64,000 nt of DNA from WLWS01 sp965243105 (GTDB lineage: Bacteria > Pseudomonadota > Gammaproteobacteria > Eutrophobiales > Eutrophobiaceae), in contig CBDEUC010000003.1 in NCBI GenBank assembly GCA_965243105.1, forward strand, positions 2,666,001 through 2,730,000. The letters run 5' to 3'. Position 1 is the stretch's first letter; the number at the start of each line of letters is the position of its first letter. The translations under genes were made by a program, and so were the position numbers. The notes below the pieces were generated by a model. That model was not told the DNA's origin. It did no database searches and saw nothing but the letters and a program-made list of their open reading frames with translations. This document shows, in pieces, positions 18,756 through 27,987 of this stretch.

Positions 18756-21506
18756 ATGAGTAAGCAGGCATTAAATTTCACGCTCAACGGGCAAGAGGAG
18801 TCGATCGAGGTCGCACCCCGTACCCGTTTAATCGATGCCCTGAGAGTGAATCTCGGCCTGACCGGCACAAAGGAAGGTTGCGGCACGGGGGATTGTGGCA
18901 GTTGCACGGTGCTGCTGGATGGCAAACCGGTCAATTCCTGCATGGTGCTTGCCTTGCAGGCCGAGGGTCGGAACGTCACAAGCATTGAAGGTATCGGCAA
19001 ACCCGGTGACCTGCATCCCGTACAACAGGCCATGATGGAGAAGGGAGGAATCCAGTGCGGTTTCTGCACACCAGGCATGGTGGTGTCATTGAAATCTCTC
19101 TTTGATGACAACCCCAATCCATCGGAAGAAGATGTCCGCGTCGCAATATCCAGCAACCTCTGCCGCTGTACCGGCTACACGAAAATATTTGAGGCAGCGC
19201 GCGCGCTGGGTGCCGGGGAGATTTCTCCACCCGCTGAAGAACCGGATTGTTCACTTGGTGCTCGAATGATTCGCAGCGACGCCGAAGAAAAGGTAAGCGG
19301 TCGCGCGATCTATGCCGAGGACGTTCAGCTGCCACGCATGATATATGGTGTTGTGCTTCGAAGCCCCCACGCGCACGCAAAAATCCTGGGAATCGATACC
19401 TCCGAGGCGGAAAAGGTTCCAGGCGTCAAGGCAATTGTATGTGGTCGTGATGTTGAGATGGATTACTTCGGCTATGAGCTTCATGACTATCGCGTGTTGG
19501 CGGTTGAAAAGGTCAGGTTCATCGGTGAGCCTGTTGCCGCCGTCGCCGCGACAACGGTAGACATCGCCAGGGAGGCAGCGGCGAAGATCGTGGTTGATTA
19601 CGAAGAACTGCCCGCTGTTTTTGATGCCGAGGAAGCACTGCAGGAAGATGCCCCGCTTGTGCATGACGATGCCAATGCCTATGACCTCGATTGGGAAACA
19701 GAGCGCTCCGGCAACATGTGCTACAGGCTGGAATTAAGTGATGGCGATCTCGAACAGGGTTTTGCTGATGCAGATGAGATTATAGAAGGAGAATATGAAA
19801 CCCCTGAAGTCCAGGCAGGTTCGATTGAACCGCACAGCTCCACGGCAATGGTGGATCCATCAGGAAGGATCAGCGTGTGGACAACAACGCAGAAGCCCTT
19901 TGCCTTTCGTGGATTTCTGGCCAAGGCACTGAAAAGACCAGTAAGCAATTTCAGGGTAATACCGACACAGATCGGCGGCGGCTTTGGCGGAAAACTTTTT
20001 CCCTGCCTTGAGCCCTATGCCGTACTACTGGCTGAAAGCTCGGGCTACCCCGTACAGATGACTCTCACTCGAGAAGAAGAATCTATCAGCACACTCTTGC
20101 GCCATCCTTCAAAAGTGCGTCTTCGCACCGGCGTGAAAAAAGACGGCAGTCTCGTCGCCCACAGCGTACGAATGGTTTTCAATACCGGCGCCTACGGACT
20201 GTATGGGCCCAATACTGCCGGTCTCGCCAGTCTCATGGCCACCGGTCCCTATCGCATTCCAAACCTGGAAATTACCGGCCTGGTTACCTACTCAAATAAC
20301 GTACCCTGTGGTTCCGTGCGTTGCCCGGGAGGCCCGCAGCTGGCGTTCGCGATAGAAACACACATGGACAAGATAGCGCTCAAGCTGGGAATGGATCCCC
20401 TGGATTTCCGCCTGCACAATGCCTGGGAAGACGGCGATGTTACCTGCTCGGGACAAACGCTGCAGGCAGTGAGTATCAAGGAGTGCTTGCAAAAAGCGGC
20501 AGATGCCATCGACTGGGATCAGCCCCGCGAACCCGGAGTGGGTAAGGGAATTGCCTGTAACTGGTGGGTAAGCGGTACCTGGGGGACACAGTCTTTAATT
20601 GAATCCAACGAGGACGGTACATTTCGCCTCATCACCGGAAATGTCGATATGGGCACGGGTGGGCTCACCAGTGGTGTGCTTCAACTGGCGGCCGAAGGTC
20701 TTGGGGTACCGGTAAAATCCATACAGCTTGTACGCGGTGATACGGACAACCTGCCATGGGATCATGGTACCGGCGGAAGTCGCGCCGTGTTTACCAATGG
20801 CCGTTCTGCTTTCCAGGCCGGGCAGGATCTCAGGCAGCAGCTGGAACAAGAAGCGGCAGATTACCTGGAAGCTGCCAGTGCTGACATGGTGGTTGATGGT
20901 GATCGCGTGTATGTCAGGGGTGACCCCTCTAACCACGTCACGCTCTCAACGCTATGTTACAACCGCCATAAAAAGCATGGCGGGCCCATGGTTGGCGTGT
21001 CGTCGGTACTTGAGGCCGGGCCTCCCACGACGAAAAAGCATCCGATTGGTGGTTTTCCGGCGGCCAGTTTCTGTGCCCATGCTGTTGAACTGAAAGCAGA
21101 TGAAAACACCGGGGAAATAGAAGTTTTACGATACGCTGCGGCCCACGACGTGGGTAATGCTATCAACCCCACGGGGTGTGAAGGACAGATTGAAGGTGGA
21201 ATCGCCATGGGCCTGGGCATCGCCCTGATGGAGGAAGTCAGGGAGGATAAGGGCAAAGTCTTCAACCCCGGTTTTGCCGATTACCTCATGCTCACCGCGG
21301 AAGACATGCCTCCCACCGAAAGCATCCTCGTGGAGCAACCGGCATTGGAAGGACCCTTTGGTGTAAAGGGCGTCGGTGAGCCTCCCATCGCACCTCCAAC
21401 CGGTGCGGTTGCAAATGCCGTTGCCGACGCCGTTAAAGTAGACGTAAACCGCCTGCCCCTGACACCGGAGCAGGTTTCATACCTCGTGAGCCAGGCAGCC
21501 AGGTGA
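18756..21506 (+). CDS. Xanthine dehydrogenase/aldehyde oxidase family, fused [2Fe-2S] and molybdopterin subunits
   Basis: The 916-residue protein joins two subunits. Residues 1-160 bind two [2Fe-2S] clusters: Cys42, 47, 50 and 62 form the plant-ferredoxin type, and Cys101, 104, 136 and 138 (CGFC, CRC) the second. From about residue 180 the molybdopterin-binding domains follow (EEKVSGRAIYAEDV, QIGGGFGGKL, and GVKGVGEPP with the catalytic Glu near the C-terminus). The enzyme hydroxylates an aldehyde or N-heterocycle using water. The FeS-Mo fusion resembles the Desulfovibrio aldehyde oxidoreductase Mop, but here a FAD subunit gene follows, with a 4-bp GTGA overlap. No Tat signal is seen, so it is probably cytoplasmic. 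Confidence 0.92.
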   Translation: MSKQALNFTLNGQEESIEVAPRTRLIDALRVNLGLTGTKEGCGTGDCGSCTVLLDGKPVNSCMVLALQAEGRNVTSIEGIGKPGDLHPVQQAMMEKGGIQCGFCTPGMVVSLKSLFDDNPNPSEEDVRVAISSNLCRCTGYTKIFEAARALGAGEISPPAEEPDCSLGARMIRSDAEEKVSGRAIYAEDVQLPRMIYGVVLRSPHAHAKILGIDTSEAEKVPGVKAIVCGRDVEMDYFGYELHDYRVLAVEKVRFIGEPVAAVAATTVDIAREAAAKIVVDYEELPAVFDAEEALQEDAPLVHDDANAYDLDWETERSGNMCYRLELSDGDLEQGFADADEIIEGEYETPEVQAGSIEPHSSTAMVDPSGRISVWTTTQKPFAFRGFLAKALKRPVSNFRVIPTQIGGGFGGKLFPCLEPYAVLLAESSGYPVQMTLTREEESISTLLRHPSKVRLRTGVKKDGSLVAHSVRMVFNTGAYGLYGPNTAGLASLMATGPYRIPNLEITGLVTYSNNVPCGSVRCPGGPQLAFAIETHMDKIALKLGMDPLDFRLHNAWEDGDVTCSGQTLQAVSIKECLQKAADAIDWDQPREPGVGKGIACNWWVSGTWGTQSLIESNEDGTFRLITGNVDMGTGGLTSGVLQLAAEGLGVPVKSIQLVRGDTDNLPWDHGTGGSRAVFTNGRSAFQAGQDLRQQLEQEAADYLEAASADMVVDGDRVYVRGDPSNHVTLSTLCYNRHKKHGGPMVGVSSVLEAGPPTTKKHPIGGFPAASFCAHAVELKADENTGEIEVLRYAAAHDVGNAINPTGCEGQIEGGIAMGLGIALMEEVREDKGKVFNPGFADYLMLTAEDMPPTESILVEQPALEGPFGVKGVGEPPIAPPTGAVANAVADAVKVDVNRLPLTPEQVSYLVSQAAR

Positions 21507-22360
21507 TAAACGACTTTACATTTGTTCAGCCTTCAAACGTTGAAGATGTGCTGCAGGCTTTTTCCGGTGAAGGACGCATCGTCGCTATCGCCGGTGGTAC
21601 CAACGTGATGGTAAATATGAAGCGGGCACCATTAGAAGCCGATTGCGTTGTAGACCTGTCAAGGGTCGAGGAATTGAAGGGAATCAGTGAAAAGGATGGC
21701 CTCGTGCGGATTGGCGCCGGCGTTACCTTTGCCGAGCTACTGGACTGGCACCCGGGTGGCGCAGTCGAGGGGCTCATGCAACCCATGTGCGAGGCCTTTG
21801 CCGGCCCGCTGATTAGAAATCTGGCCACGGTGGGCGGCAATATCTGTGATGCTTCAGCCGCGGCAGACCTCTCACCTGTCCTGCTTGCACTTGACGCCAG
21901 CGTGGAATTGAGAAGCCTCAAGAATGGAACGCGTGAGCTGGCGATGGCAGATTTTTTCAAGGGCGTCAGGGTTACAACGAAAAACAGCGACGAGCTCGTG
22001 ACTGCGGTGACCTTCAGGAAACCTGCTGACGAGGAACGCTGGTACTACTACAAGCTGGGCAAGCGCAAGGCGGATGCGATTTCCATTGTCAGTCTTGCGA
22101 TGACAATTAGCATGGATGGTGACCACGTTGAAAAAGCACGTATTGGCCTTGGCGCCGTCGCGCCGGTGGCCTTTCGTGCCGTTGAAGCTGAAAAGTCATT
22201 GACCGGTAAGCCACTTGATGAAAACAGTATTGCCGAAGCTGCTGCGATAGCGGAAAAAGAGGCCAGCCCTATTGACGATTTCCGCGCACAGGCAGCCTAT
22301 CGGCGTCAAATGGTCACAACCCTGGTGAGCCAGGGGCTGGAAAGTATCGCCGGGAAATAA
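21503..22360 (+). CDS. FAD-binding subunit of a molybdenum hydroxylase (CoxM/XdhB type)
   Basis: The 285-residue protein starts with a GTG inside the stop of the preceding subunit (GTGA overlap), a sign of coupled translation. The FAD motif AGGTNVMVNMK lies at about residues 31-41 and a second one, NLATVGGNICDAS, at about 108-120; the CO dehydrogenase flavoprotein C-terminal domain follows. It passes electrons from the Fe-S clusters of the fused partner to NAD+ or another acceptor. It is convergent with the Fe-S protein ending at 22365. Confidence 0.92.
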   Translation: MINDFTFVQPSNVEDVLQAFSGEGRIVAIAGGTNVMVNMKRAPLEADCVVDLSRVEELKGISEKDGLVRIGAGVTFAELLDWHPGGAVEGLMQPMCEAFAGPLIRNLATVGGNICDASAAADLSPVLLALDASVELRSLKNGTRELAMADFFKGVRVTTKNSDELVTAVTFRKPADEERWYYYKLGKRKADAISIVSLAMTISMDGDHVEKARIGLGAVAPVAFRAVEAEKSLTGKPLDENSIAEAAAIAEKEASPIDDFRAQAAYRRQMVTTLVSQGLESIAGK

Positions 22361-22364
22361 AAGA

Positions 22365-23339
22365 CTAGGCAGAATTTTTTTCGCGCAGCTTCAGCAGCTT
22401 TTCTGACAGGGACGGACCGCGCCCGGGCTCTGACCAGGGGCACACTTCAAGACATATTCCACAGCCGTAGGTACTGCTGAAGTAGGGCACGCAACGGTCA
22501 AAGTCCACGTACCATTTCCTTACTCCACGAACCATCTGCTTTTCATTATAAATCGCATCAGGCGGGCAGCCCTTTCTACAGGCCTGGCAGGTTGTACATA
22601 TATCATCCACTCCAATGTCGACAGGCTGGTCGATTTCCAGGGGGAGATCCGTGACCACGGTAGTTAGCCTGAAATTTGATCCGTATTCTTTACAGATAAG
22701 CGAACCGTGTTTGCCCAGCTGACCAAGACCGGCTGCGATGGCAATCGGTATATGGAGGTAGTCGCTGGCGCTGTTTACGGGCAGGGCCTTGGCAGGCCAT
22801 CCAAGGGAACGGATATAGCGACACAGATTTACTGTTAAATATGACCCCTGGGTGTAGACCCGCTGCACTTCCATGGCAGCGGTGTGCCCCGGTACATTCA
22901 ACATTTTTTCCCGGTCCATCGGTAAACCAATGGAAATTGCGTAGCGGAAAGTGTTGCTTGCCCCTTCAATGAGGTAGTCGTCTTTCATTTCGCAGATCCC
23001 GACAATGCCCGCACCGAGTTCCCTTGCCTTGTTTTTTATTTCTGCGGTCATGGCGCCGGGATCAGTTACCTCACGTCGCTCCGGCCTGAGATCGCCCTGT
23101 GGTCTGAATGTTGCCCACGCCCCCTTGATGATTGCGGGCAACATTTTTGCCGGCACGCTATAGCGAAATACGTGTTGCATGCGGTCAAAGGGTAGAGGCC
23201 CGGATTTACCATTGGAGTGATAGATATAGCTGGCCCGCCGGGGTTCAGTCTCACCAAGTCCGTTTATTTCATTCCCTGAACAGGGTGGTTCCCTGTAAAC
23301 AACGGTCGCTTCGCCGGGCGGGTTTGATTTCAGCTTCAT
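22365..23339 (-). CDS. Reductive-dehalogenase-like / QueG-like double [4Fe-4S] protein
   Basis: Start ATG 23339 is chosen because it falls 10 nt after the stop of the small upstream ORF; the frame is open to 23384, but those residues look unlike the family. The protein has about 324 residues. A GLGQLGKHG element and a nitroreductase-like core resemble the corrinoid-binding region of reductive dehalogenases and epoxyqueuosine reductase. Two cluster motifs follow: CTTCQACRKGCP and a second set with CVPYF, CGICLEVCPW near the C-terminus. Unlike respiratory RdhA it has no Tat signal, so it is probably cytoplasmic. Function is uncertain: corrinoid-dependent dehalogenation or another reduction. Confidence 0.75.
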   Translation of the reverse strand: MKLKSNPPGEATVVYREPPCSGNEINGLGETEPRRASYIYHSNGKSGPLPFDRMQHVFRYSVPAKMLPAIIKGAWATFRPQGDLRPERREVTDPGAMTAEIKNKARELGAGIVGICEMKDDYLIEGASNTFRYAISIGLPMDREKMLNVPGHTAAMEVQRVYTQGSYLTVNLCRYIRSLGWPAKALPVNSASDYLHIPIAIAAGLGQLGKHGSLICKEYGSNFRLTTVVTDLPLEIDQPVDIGVDDICTTCQACRKGCPPDAIYNEKQMVRGVRKWYVDFDRCVPYFSSTYGCGICLEVCPWSEPGRGPSLSEKLLKLREKNSA

Positions 23340-23349
23340 GCAGGCCTGC

Positions 23350-23541
23350 CTAGTTGAGGTGGTCTTCCACGATCCATTTTTCACCGCTCTCCCGGTACTT
23401 CTTTAGTTTCCTGCGCACAACGGTTCCAACGGTAAGATGGCGCAAGGCATAGAGCGCGATCATCGGGACAAATCGATAAAGGGCCTGTAACAGGCTCGGG
23501 TTATCGTCGCTGGGTACTACAGGTCTGTGGGAGTTACTCAT
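23350..23541 (-). CDS. Small protein upstream of the Fe-S reductase-like gene
   Basis: This 63-residue ORF ends 10 nt before the Fe-S protein starts. It has a moderately hydrophobic stretch (LYRFVPMIALYALRHLTVGTVV) followed by a basic segment (RRKLKKYRESG), so it could be a small membrane-associated partner. No clear ribosome site is seen before ATG 23541. I recognise no family. Close linkage is the main reason to accept it; it might instead be a decayed or extended N-terminal part of the Fe-S gene in another frame. Confidence 0.45.
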   Translation of the reverse strand: MSNSHRPVVPSDDNPSLLQALYRFVPMIALYALRHLTVGTVVRRKLKKYRESGEKWIVEDHLN

Positions 23542-23586
23542 CAGTGAAACAATGCTGGGTCCATGTGTCCGTCAATGGATTGTTCA

Positions 23587-25056
23587 TTAATAAAGCTTGA
23601 ATTCATATTCACCCGGCTTGTTTAGTATTTCGAGTTCCTTACTTGCCAGTTTAATACTCAATTCGTCGTTAAGGTCTTCAGCCGCTGCAAGCATGATTTC
23701 CAGCTGCTGCATTAGCTGCTTGCGGAATTTTTTATTGCCATACAGGTTTGTTATTTCTGCCGGATCGTTCTTCATGTCAAAAAATGCATTATGACGCGCC
23801 CGGGGGTCGGCACTGAAATCACGCAAAACCAGCTTCCAGCGTTTTGTTCGCATCGCCCGCTCATCAAACCACGAGTTCTCGATCGCGGCCTCTGGAAAAT
23901 TCTGGATAAAAACCGGTTGCGGCCAGGTATCTTTGCCTGAATTAACTTCCGCAATGAGATCCCGCCCATGAAAGGGGGAGCCCTCACGGCCGGTAATGAT
24001 TTCCAGCACACGGCTTTTTGTATTAATCCCGGTGGCAGCAAGGATGGTAGGTGCGATATCGACCAGGCTGACACCCGAGTCCCAAACCACGTTGGCAGGT
24101 AGTCCATCAGGCCAGTGCATGATCATGGGTATTTTTGCAGCTTCATCATAGGCGATGCCCATACCACGGTATGAACCGGGACGCTTTCGAAACGATCCCG
24201 CGTGATCCGCGGTAATAATGATCAGGGTATTGTCCAGCAGATCCCTGTCCCTTAGCTCGGACACGATTCGACCTACGTTTGCGTCAACACTGCTTACCGC
24301 GGCGTAATACTTTTTATGGTCGATATTCTTCTTATCAAAGAGTTCAAGATACTTTTCCGGGGGCTGGTAGGGTCCGTGGGGCGTGTAGTAGGACTGGTAG
24401 AGAAAAAAAGGCCGATCCGCGTTTTGCTGGATAAAGCGGATACCTTCATTTGTCTGTATGTCTTCACGATAGGCGGACTGGTTTGGCGTCCCGACCCAGT
24501 GAGGCATCAGGGAATTATAGGATTTAAAAAGATCGAAAAACCCCGGGTTGCTGCTACCGAGATGCCATTTACCAATGTGCGCAGTAGCGAAGCCCGAATT
24601 AGTTATGTACCTGGGAAAGTTGATGGCCAGGTTAAACCGCGGTTCATTGAATGGATTGGCATAGGGCTCCCTGTACATGGTTGGCAAACCACCATTAATG
24701 CCCGCCGGGTACATGGTTTTACGCACACCGTGGGCATGCGGATAAATACCGGTAATAATCGATGCGCGCGCCGGGCTGCACAGGGTGGCAGTGGTATAGG
24801 CGTTATCAAAGCGCACCCCCTGGCGTGCCAGGCTGTCAATATTGGGTGTGGCTACATCCTTGGAAGAGTAGACGCCAAAGGCATCCTGCCGGGCCCAGTC
24901 CAGCAAAATGATAACAACATTGGCGGGTCGAAGTTGCTCTTCATATATTTCCTGCCCGGTGGTGTCAGCCGCAGCTGCAAAGGTCTGCGTAACCAGGCAA
25001 TAAAGGAGAAGAAAACGTAGCACTATTATTCGTGAAAGAGAGCTTTGATAAATCAT
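23587..25056 (-). CDS. Exported sulfatase
   Basis: ATG 25056 is chosen: GGGTCGGGA precedes it and a signal peptide follows (LRFLLLYCLVTQTFAAAA). The 489-residue protein has the formylglycine signature CSPAR (Cys93-Arg97) in a LCSPARASIITG context, so it should be activated by a sulfatase-maturing enzyme, which is not in this window. Also visible are HIGKWHLG and NTLIIITADHAG, standard sulfatase elements. The N-terminal metal region reads LLDWARQDAFG. It hydrolyses a sulfate ester, likely in the periplasm. It is divergent from a PhyH dioxygenase gene. Confidence 0.9.
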   Translation of the reverse strand: MIYQSSLSRIIVLRFLLLYCLVTQTFAAAADTTGQEIYEEQLRPANVVIILLDWARQDAFGVYSSKDVATPNIDSLARQGVRFDNAYTTATLCSPARASIITGIYPHAHGVRKTMYPAGINGGLPTMYREPYANPFNEPRFNLAINFPRYITNSGFATAHIGKWHLGSSNPGFFDLFKSYNSLMPHWVGTPNQSAYREDIQTNEGIRFIQQNADRPFFLYQSYYTPHGPYQPPEKYLELFDKKNIDHKKYYAAVSSVDANVGRIVSELRDRDLLDNTLIIITADHAGSFRKRPGSYRGMGIAYDEAAKIPMIMHWPDGLPANVVWDSGVSLVDIAPTILAATGINTKSRVLEIITGREGSPFHGRDLIAEVNSGKDTWPQPVFIQNFPEAAIENSWFDERAMRTKRWKLVLRDFSADPRARHNAFFDMKNDPAEITNLYGNKKFRKQLMQQLEIMLAAAEDLNDELSIKLASKELEILNKPGEYEFKLY

Positions 25057-25247
25057 TGTCCCGACCCTGGTAGATGGTAACAAACATAATCCCAATGTTG
25101 CTTCGCTGCAATATCAATTGAAAGGAGATTTGGTTGTTCTGGGGGCAACGATTACTTCCAATTTGGGCCAGTCGCTATATGCTGTAGGGAAATTACTTCA
25201 TTGCTAAGCTATCGCTTGGATAGTGAAACTTCATTTAGGGATGTCAC

Positions 25248-26135
25248 ATGGCACAAGTTCAGACCCTCGCTGGAAACAGTACAACAGGAGAAATCCTGGA
25301 AACCATTCATCGTGATGGTGCATGCATTTTATCGAATGTAATGTCCCAGGGTGTGCGTGAGAAAATAACTGAAGAAGTAAGGCCCTATATCGAGCAAACA
25401 AAAACCGGTGAAAAAACTTTTAGCGGAGACAAAACTCGCCGCACCGGCGCCCTTGTGGCTCGCTCTCCATCCTGTCGCGACGTGGTGATTAATGAGAAGG
25501 TGTTGGACGTGGCAAACGGATTCTTGCTGTCTTTTGCAGACAGGATCCAGCTGAACCTGACGCAGACCATTGCCATTGAACCGGGACAGGGCGCCCAGCC
25601 ACTTCACAGGGATCGGTTTGGCTGGGGAAAGTTTATTCCGAAAGATATAGAACCCCAGTTCAACGCGATCTGGGCACTGAGTGATTTTACTTCCGATAAC
25701 GGTGCTACCTGTGTGGTGCCGGGTAGTCAAAAATGGGGCTGGGACAGGGAAGCGGATCCATCTGAAGTATGCCAGGCAGAAATGGAGAAAGGTTCAGTGC
25801 TGCTTCATACAGGCAGCGTCATTCATGGAGGGGGAGAAAACAAGAGTAATGAAACGCGACTTGGCCTGAACATCACCTATTGCCTGGGCTGGCTTCGACA
25901 GGAAGAGAACCAGTATTTATCCTGCCCTCCCGATATTGCCAGAAACTTTTCAATTGAGTTGCAGGAATTACTTGGATATACGCAGGGCAATTACGCACTG
26001 GGCTATTACTCTGACCCGGATAACCGGGTAGAGCAGGATTCAGGGATCCTCGCACCTGAAGTGTCGGTAGGCGCGCGCCCAAGAACGCAATGGGTCTCTA
26101 CGGAAAATGGCTACGAATCCATTGACTCGGAATGA
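25248..26135 (+). CDS. Phytanoyl-CoA dioxygenase (PhyH) family Fe(II)/2-oxoglutarate oxygenase
   Basis: The 295-residue cytoplasmic protein shows the facial triad: HxD in LHRDRFGWG, a distal His in GSVIHGGGE, and a 2-oxoglutarate-binding Arg shortly after (ETRLGLNITY). PhyH enzymes hydroxylate acyl-CoAs, osmolytes or amino acids; no substrate is implied by the sequence. A second PhyH gene lies at 35830. The following FadL-type porin gene starts 7 bp after this stop, so lipophilic substrate uptake and oxidation may be linked. Confidence 0.88.
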   Translation: MAQVQTLAGNSTTGEILETIHRDGACILSNVMSQGVREKITEEVRPYIEQTKTGEKTFSGDKTRRTGALVARSPSCRDVVINEKVLDVANGFLLSFADRIQLNLTQTIAIEPGQGAQPLHRDRFGWGKFIPKDIEPQFNAIWALSDFTSDNGATCVVPGSQKWGWDREADPSEVCQAEMEKGSVLLHTGSVIHGGGENKSNETRLGLNITYCLGWLRQEENQYLSCPPDIARNFSIELQELLGYTQGNYALGYYSDPDNRVEQDSGILAPEVSVGARPRTQWVSTENGYESIDSE

Positions 26136-26142
26136 ACAGCAC

Positions 26143-27480
26143 ATGAAACCCGTCTTCAAGTTGTACAGGCGCTGGCCATTGCATGGCCTTGTCTGCGCTT
26201 CGCTCTTGCTTTCATCTTCCCTTGCCGAGGCAACCAATGGGTATTTTTCTATAGGTTACGGTGCAAAATCCATGAGCATGACAGGCGCGGGTGTGGCCCA
26301 TCCGCAGGACACGCTGAGTGCCGCGCAAAATCCGGCCGGTATGCACTTTGTTGACCCCGGTATGGATGCAGGCAGCCGCTTCCTGTTTACCTTTCGCGAA
26401 GCCTCGCATGACTGCAGGGGCATCGGCTTTTGTGACACGGAAGTCGATGACAGGAGCAACCAGGAGTTATTCCTGGTACCGAACCTGGGTTACAGGCGAC
26501 GTTCTGACGGCCCGATATCACTTGGTATTTCCACTTATGGAAACGGAGGCATCAACACCAACTATCACCGGCCCCTGTATGACGAGGCGGGTGCGCGAAT
26601 CGCGGGGTTAACACCCGGCGACCCGGGTTTCCCCGAAAGACAGACATTGGGTGCGAACTTCAGCCAGCTTATATTCGCACCCACCCTGAGTTATCAATTG
26701 AATGACAGGCACGTGCTTGGCATTTCCCCCTTACTCGGGCTACAACAATTCAGGATACGCGGACTCCGTTCATTTGCGGCTTTATCCAGTGATCCCACCA
26801 GTCTTACTAACAGGGGTACATCCTGGACTTACGGGGCGGGTGTTCGAATAGGCTGGATAGGGCAGGTGACAGATGGCCTCAAACTGGGTGCCAGCTGGTC
26901 CAGTAAAATCTACATGGCAAAGTTTGAAAAATATAACGGACTGTTAGCCAACAACGGTGACTTTGACGCACCGGAACACTTCACTGTCGGGCTTGCTTGG
27001 CAGGCAAACCAGGATCTCACCCTTGTATTCGATGTACAGCGTATCCTGTTTGGTAATGTCGATGCACTGGGTAATCCTGGTCCTACTGCCCAGGAGCTGG
27101 CAGGAAACATTACTCCGGATCGATTGCTTGGCGCTGAAAACGGGATCGGCTTCGGCTGGCGCAATCAAACCGTGTTGAAGTTTGCGGGCGATTACAGGCT
27201 GAATGAAAAATGGACATTGCGCGCAGGATACAATCATTGCACCAGCCAGATACCGGATAGCCAGATGTTGTTCAACCTGATATCACCCGCCACTATTAAC
27301 GACAACATCGCGGCGGGCGTGAGCTTTCGACCGAATAAAACTACCGAGTTTAGCCTCGCGCTCATGTGGGCATTCAAGAAAACGTCTACCGCTGAAAACA
27401 CGGCCTTCTTTGGAACCCGTGCCGAGGGATGGATATCCCAGGGCTCAATCGATATTTCCTATTCCAGGAAATTTAATTGA
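26143..27480 (+). CDS. FadL/TodX (OmpP1) family outer-membrane transport protein
   Basis: The start is placed at ATG 26143, which gives a normal signal peptide ending SSSLAEA; the frame is open from 26107, overlapping the dioxygenase gene. After the signal comes TNGYFSIGYGAKSMSMTGAG, the plug-like N-terminus typical of FadL porins, then DTLSAAQNPAGM and a beta-barrel ending in an aromatic residue pattern (ISYSRKFN). These proteins take up long-chain fatty acids or aromatic hydrocarbons. The gene is convergent with the flavin-binding protein at 27523. Confidence 0.9.
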   Translation: MKPVFKLYRRWPLHGLVCASLLLSSSLAEATNGYFSIGYGAKSMSMTGAGVAHPQDTLSAAQNPAGMHFVDPGMDAGSRFLFTFREASHDCRGIGFCDTEVDDRSNQELFLVPNLGYRRRSDGPISLGISTYGNGGINTNYHRPLYDEAGARIAGLTPGDPGFPERQTLGANFSQLIFAPTLSYQLNDRHVLGISPLLGLQQFRIRGLRSFAALSSDPTSLTNRGTSWTYGAGVRIGWIGQVTDGLKLGASWSSKIYMAKFEKYNGLLANNGDFDAPEHFTVGLAWQANQDLTLVFDVQRILFGNVDALGNPGPTAQELAGNITPDRLLGAENGIGFGWRNQTVLKFAGDYRLNEKWTLRAGYNHCTSQIPDSQMLFNLISPATINDNIAAGVSFRPNKTTEFSLALMWAFKKTSTAENTAFFGTRAEGWISQGSIDISYSRKFN

Positions 27481-27522
27481 TAAGGTTTTCGCTTGCGGAT
27501 ATTGAGGCAAGAACATATGCCC

Positions 27523-27987
27523 CTAGTAACTGACATCCAGTTTCCTGTGGTCCCAACTGACGATCCTTGACGGCGTAATGACGATGGCTGTCTTCTTGCT
27601 ACTGGATTTTCTTGTCATTTCTTCGATGTCTTCAGCCTGTTGTTCCGCCTGGTTACGGATGATGAGCTTTTTTTCCATCGACTGAACTTCATCGGGATCG
27701 TCAAGCAGGCTTGCATCAGCATTGATAGAAACTCCTACCAGGTTTTCGTATTCATCCCCATCTTCAAACAGGATCGCAATTTTCGAGTTACGCTGGAGGT
27801 TCCTGATTTTCTGGGACTTCGTATAGCTCACAAGAACAATACTTTTACCTGACACGAAAAACCACATGGGTACCAGGTGCGGCGAACCATCCTTGTTGAT
27901 GCTGCATACCTGTACCGTTTTTTGCGACTCGATGAATTGCCATATTTCATCTTCATCCATAGAAATCGTGTCGCGCCTGTTGGGCAT
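27523..27987 (-). CDS. Pyridoxamine 5'-phosphate oxidase-like flavin/F420-binding protein
   Basis: The true start is the ATG at 27987, whose A is the last base of the TAA of the DUF917 gene (TAATG overlap); the frame upstream to 28077 runs inside that gene. The 154-residue protein has the split-barrel pattern: VQVCSINKDGSPHLVPMWFFV, then a KSQKIRNLQRNSKIAILFEDG strand-helix region. Proteins of this fold bind FMN or F420 and reduce small molecules. Translational coupling suggests it works with the DUF917 protein. Confidence 0.82.
   Translation of the reverse strand: MPNRRDTISMDEDEIWQFIESQKTVQVCSINKDGSPHLVPMWFFVSGKSIVLVSYTKSQKIRNLQRNSKIAILFEDGDEYENLVGVSINADASLLDDPDEVQSMEKKLIIRNQAEQQAEDIEEMTRKSSSKKTAIVITPSRIVSWDHRKLDVSY

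Noticed and set aside
24316..25020. Plus-strand ORF of 234 codons
   Set aside because: It is antisense to the sulfatase signature region and has no recognisable domain.
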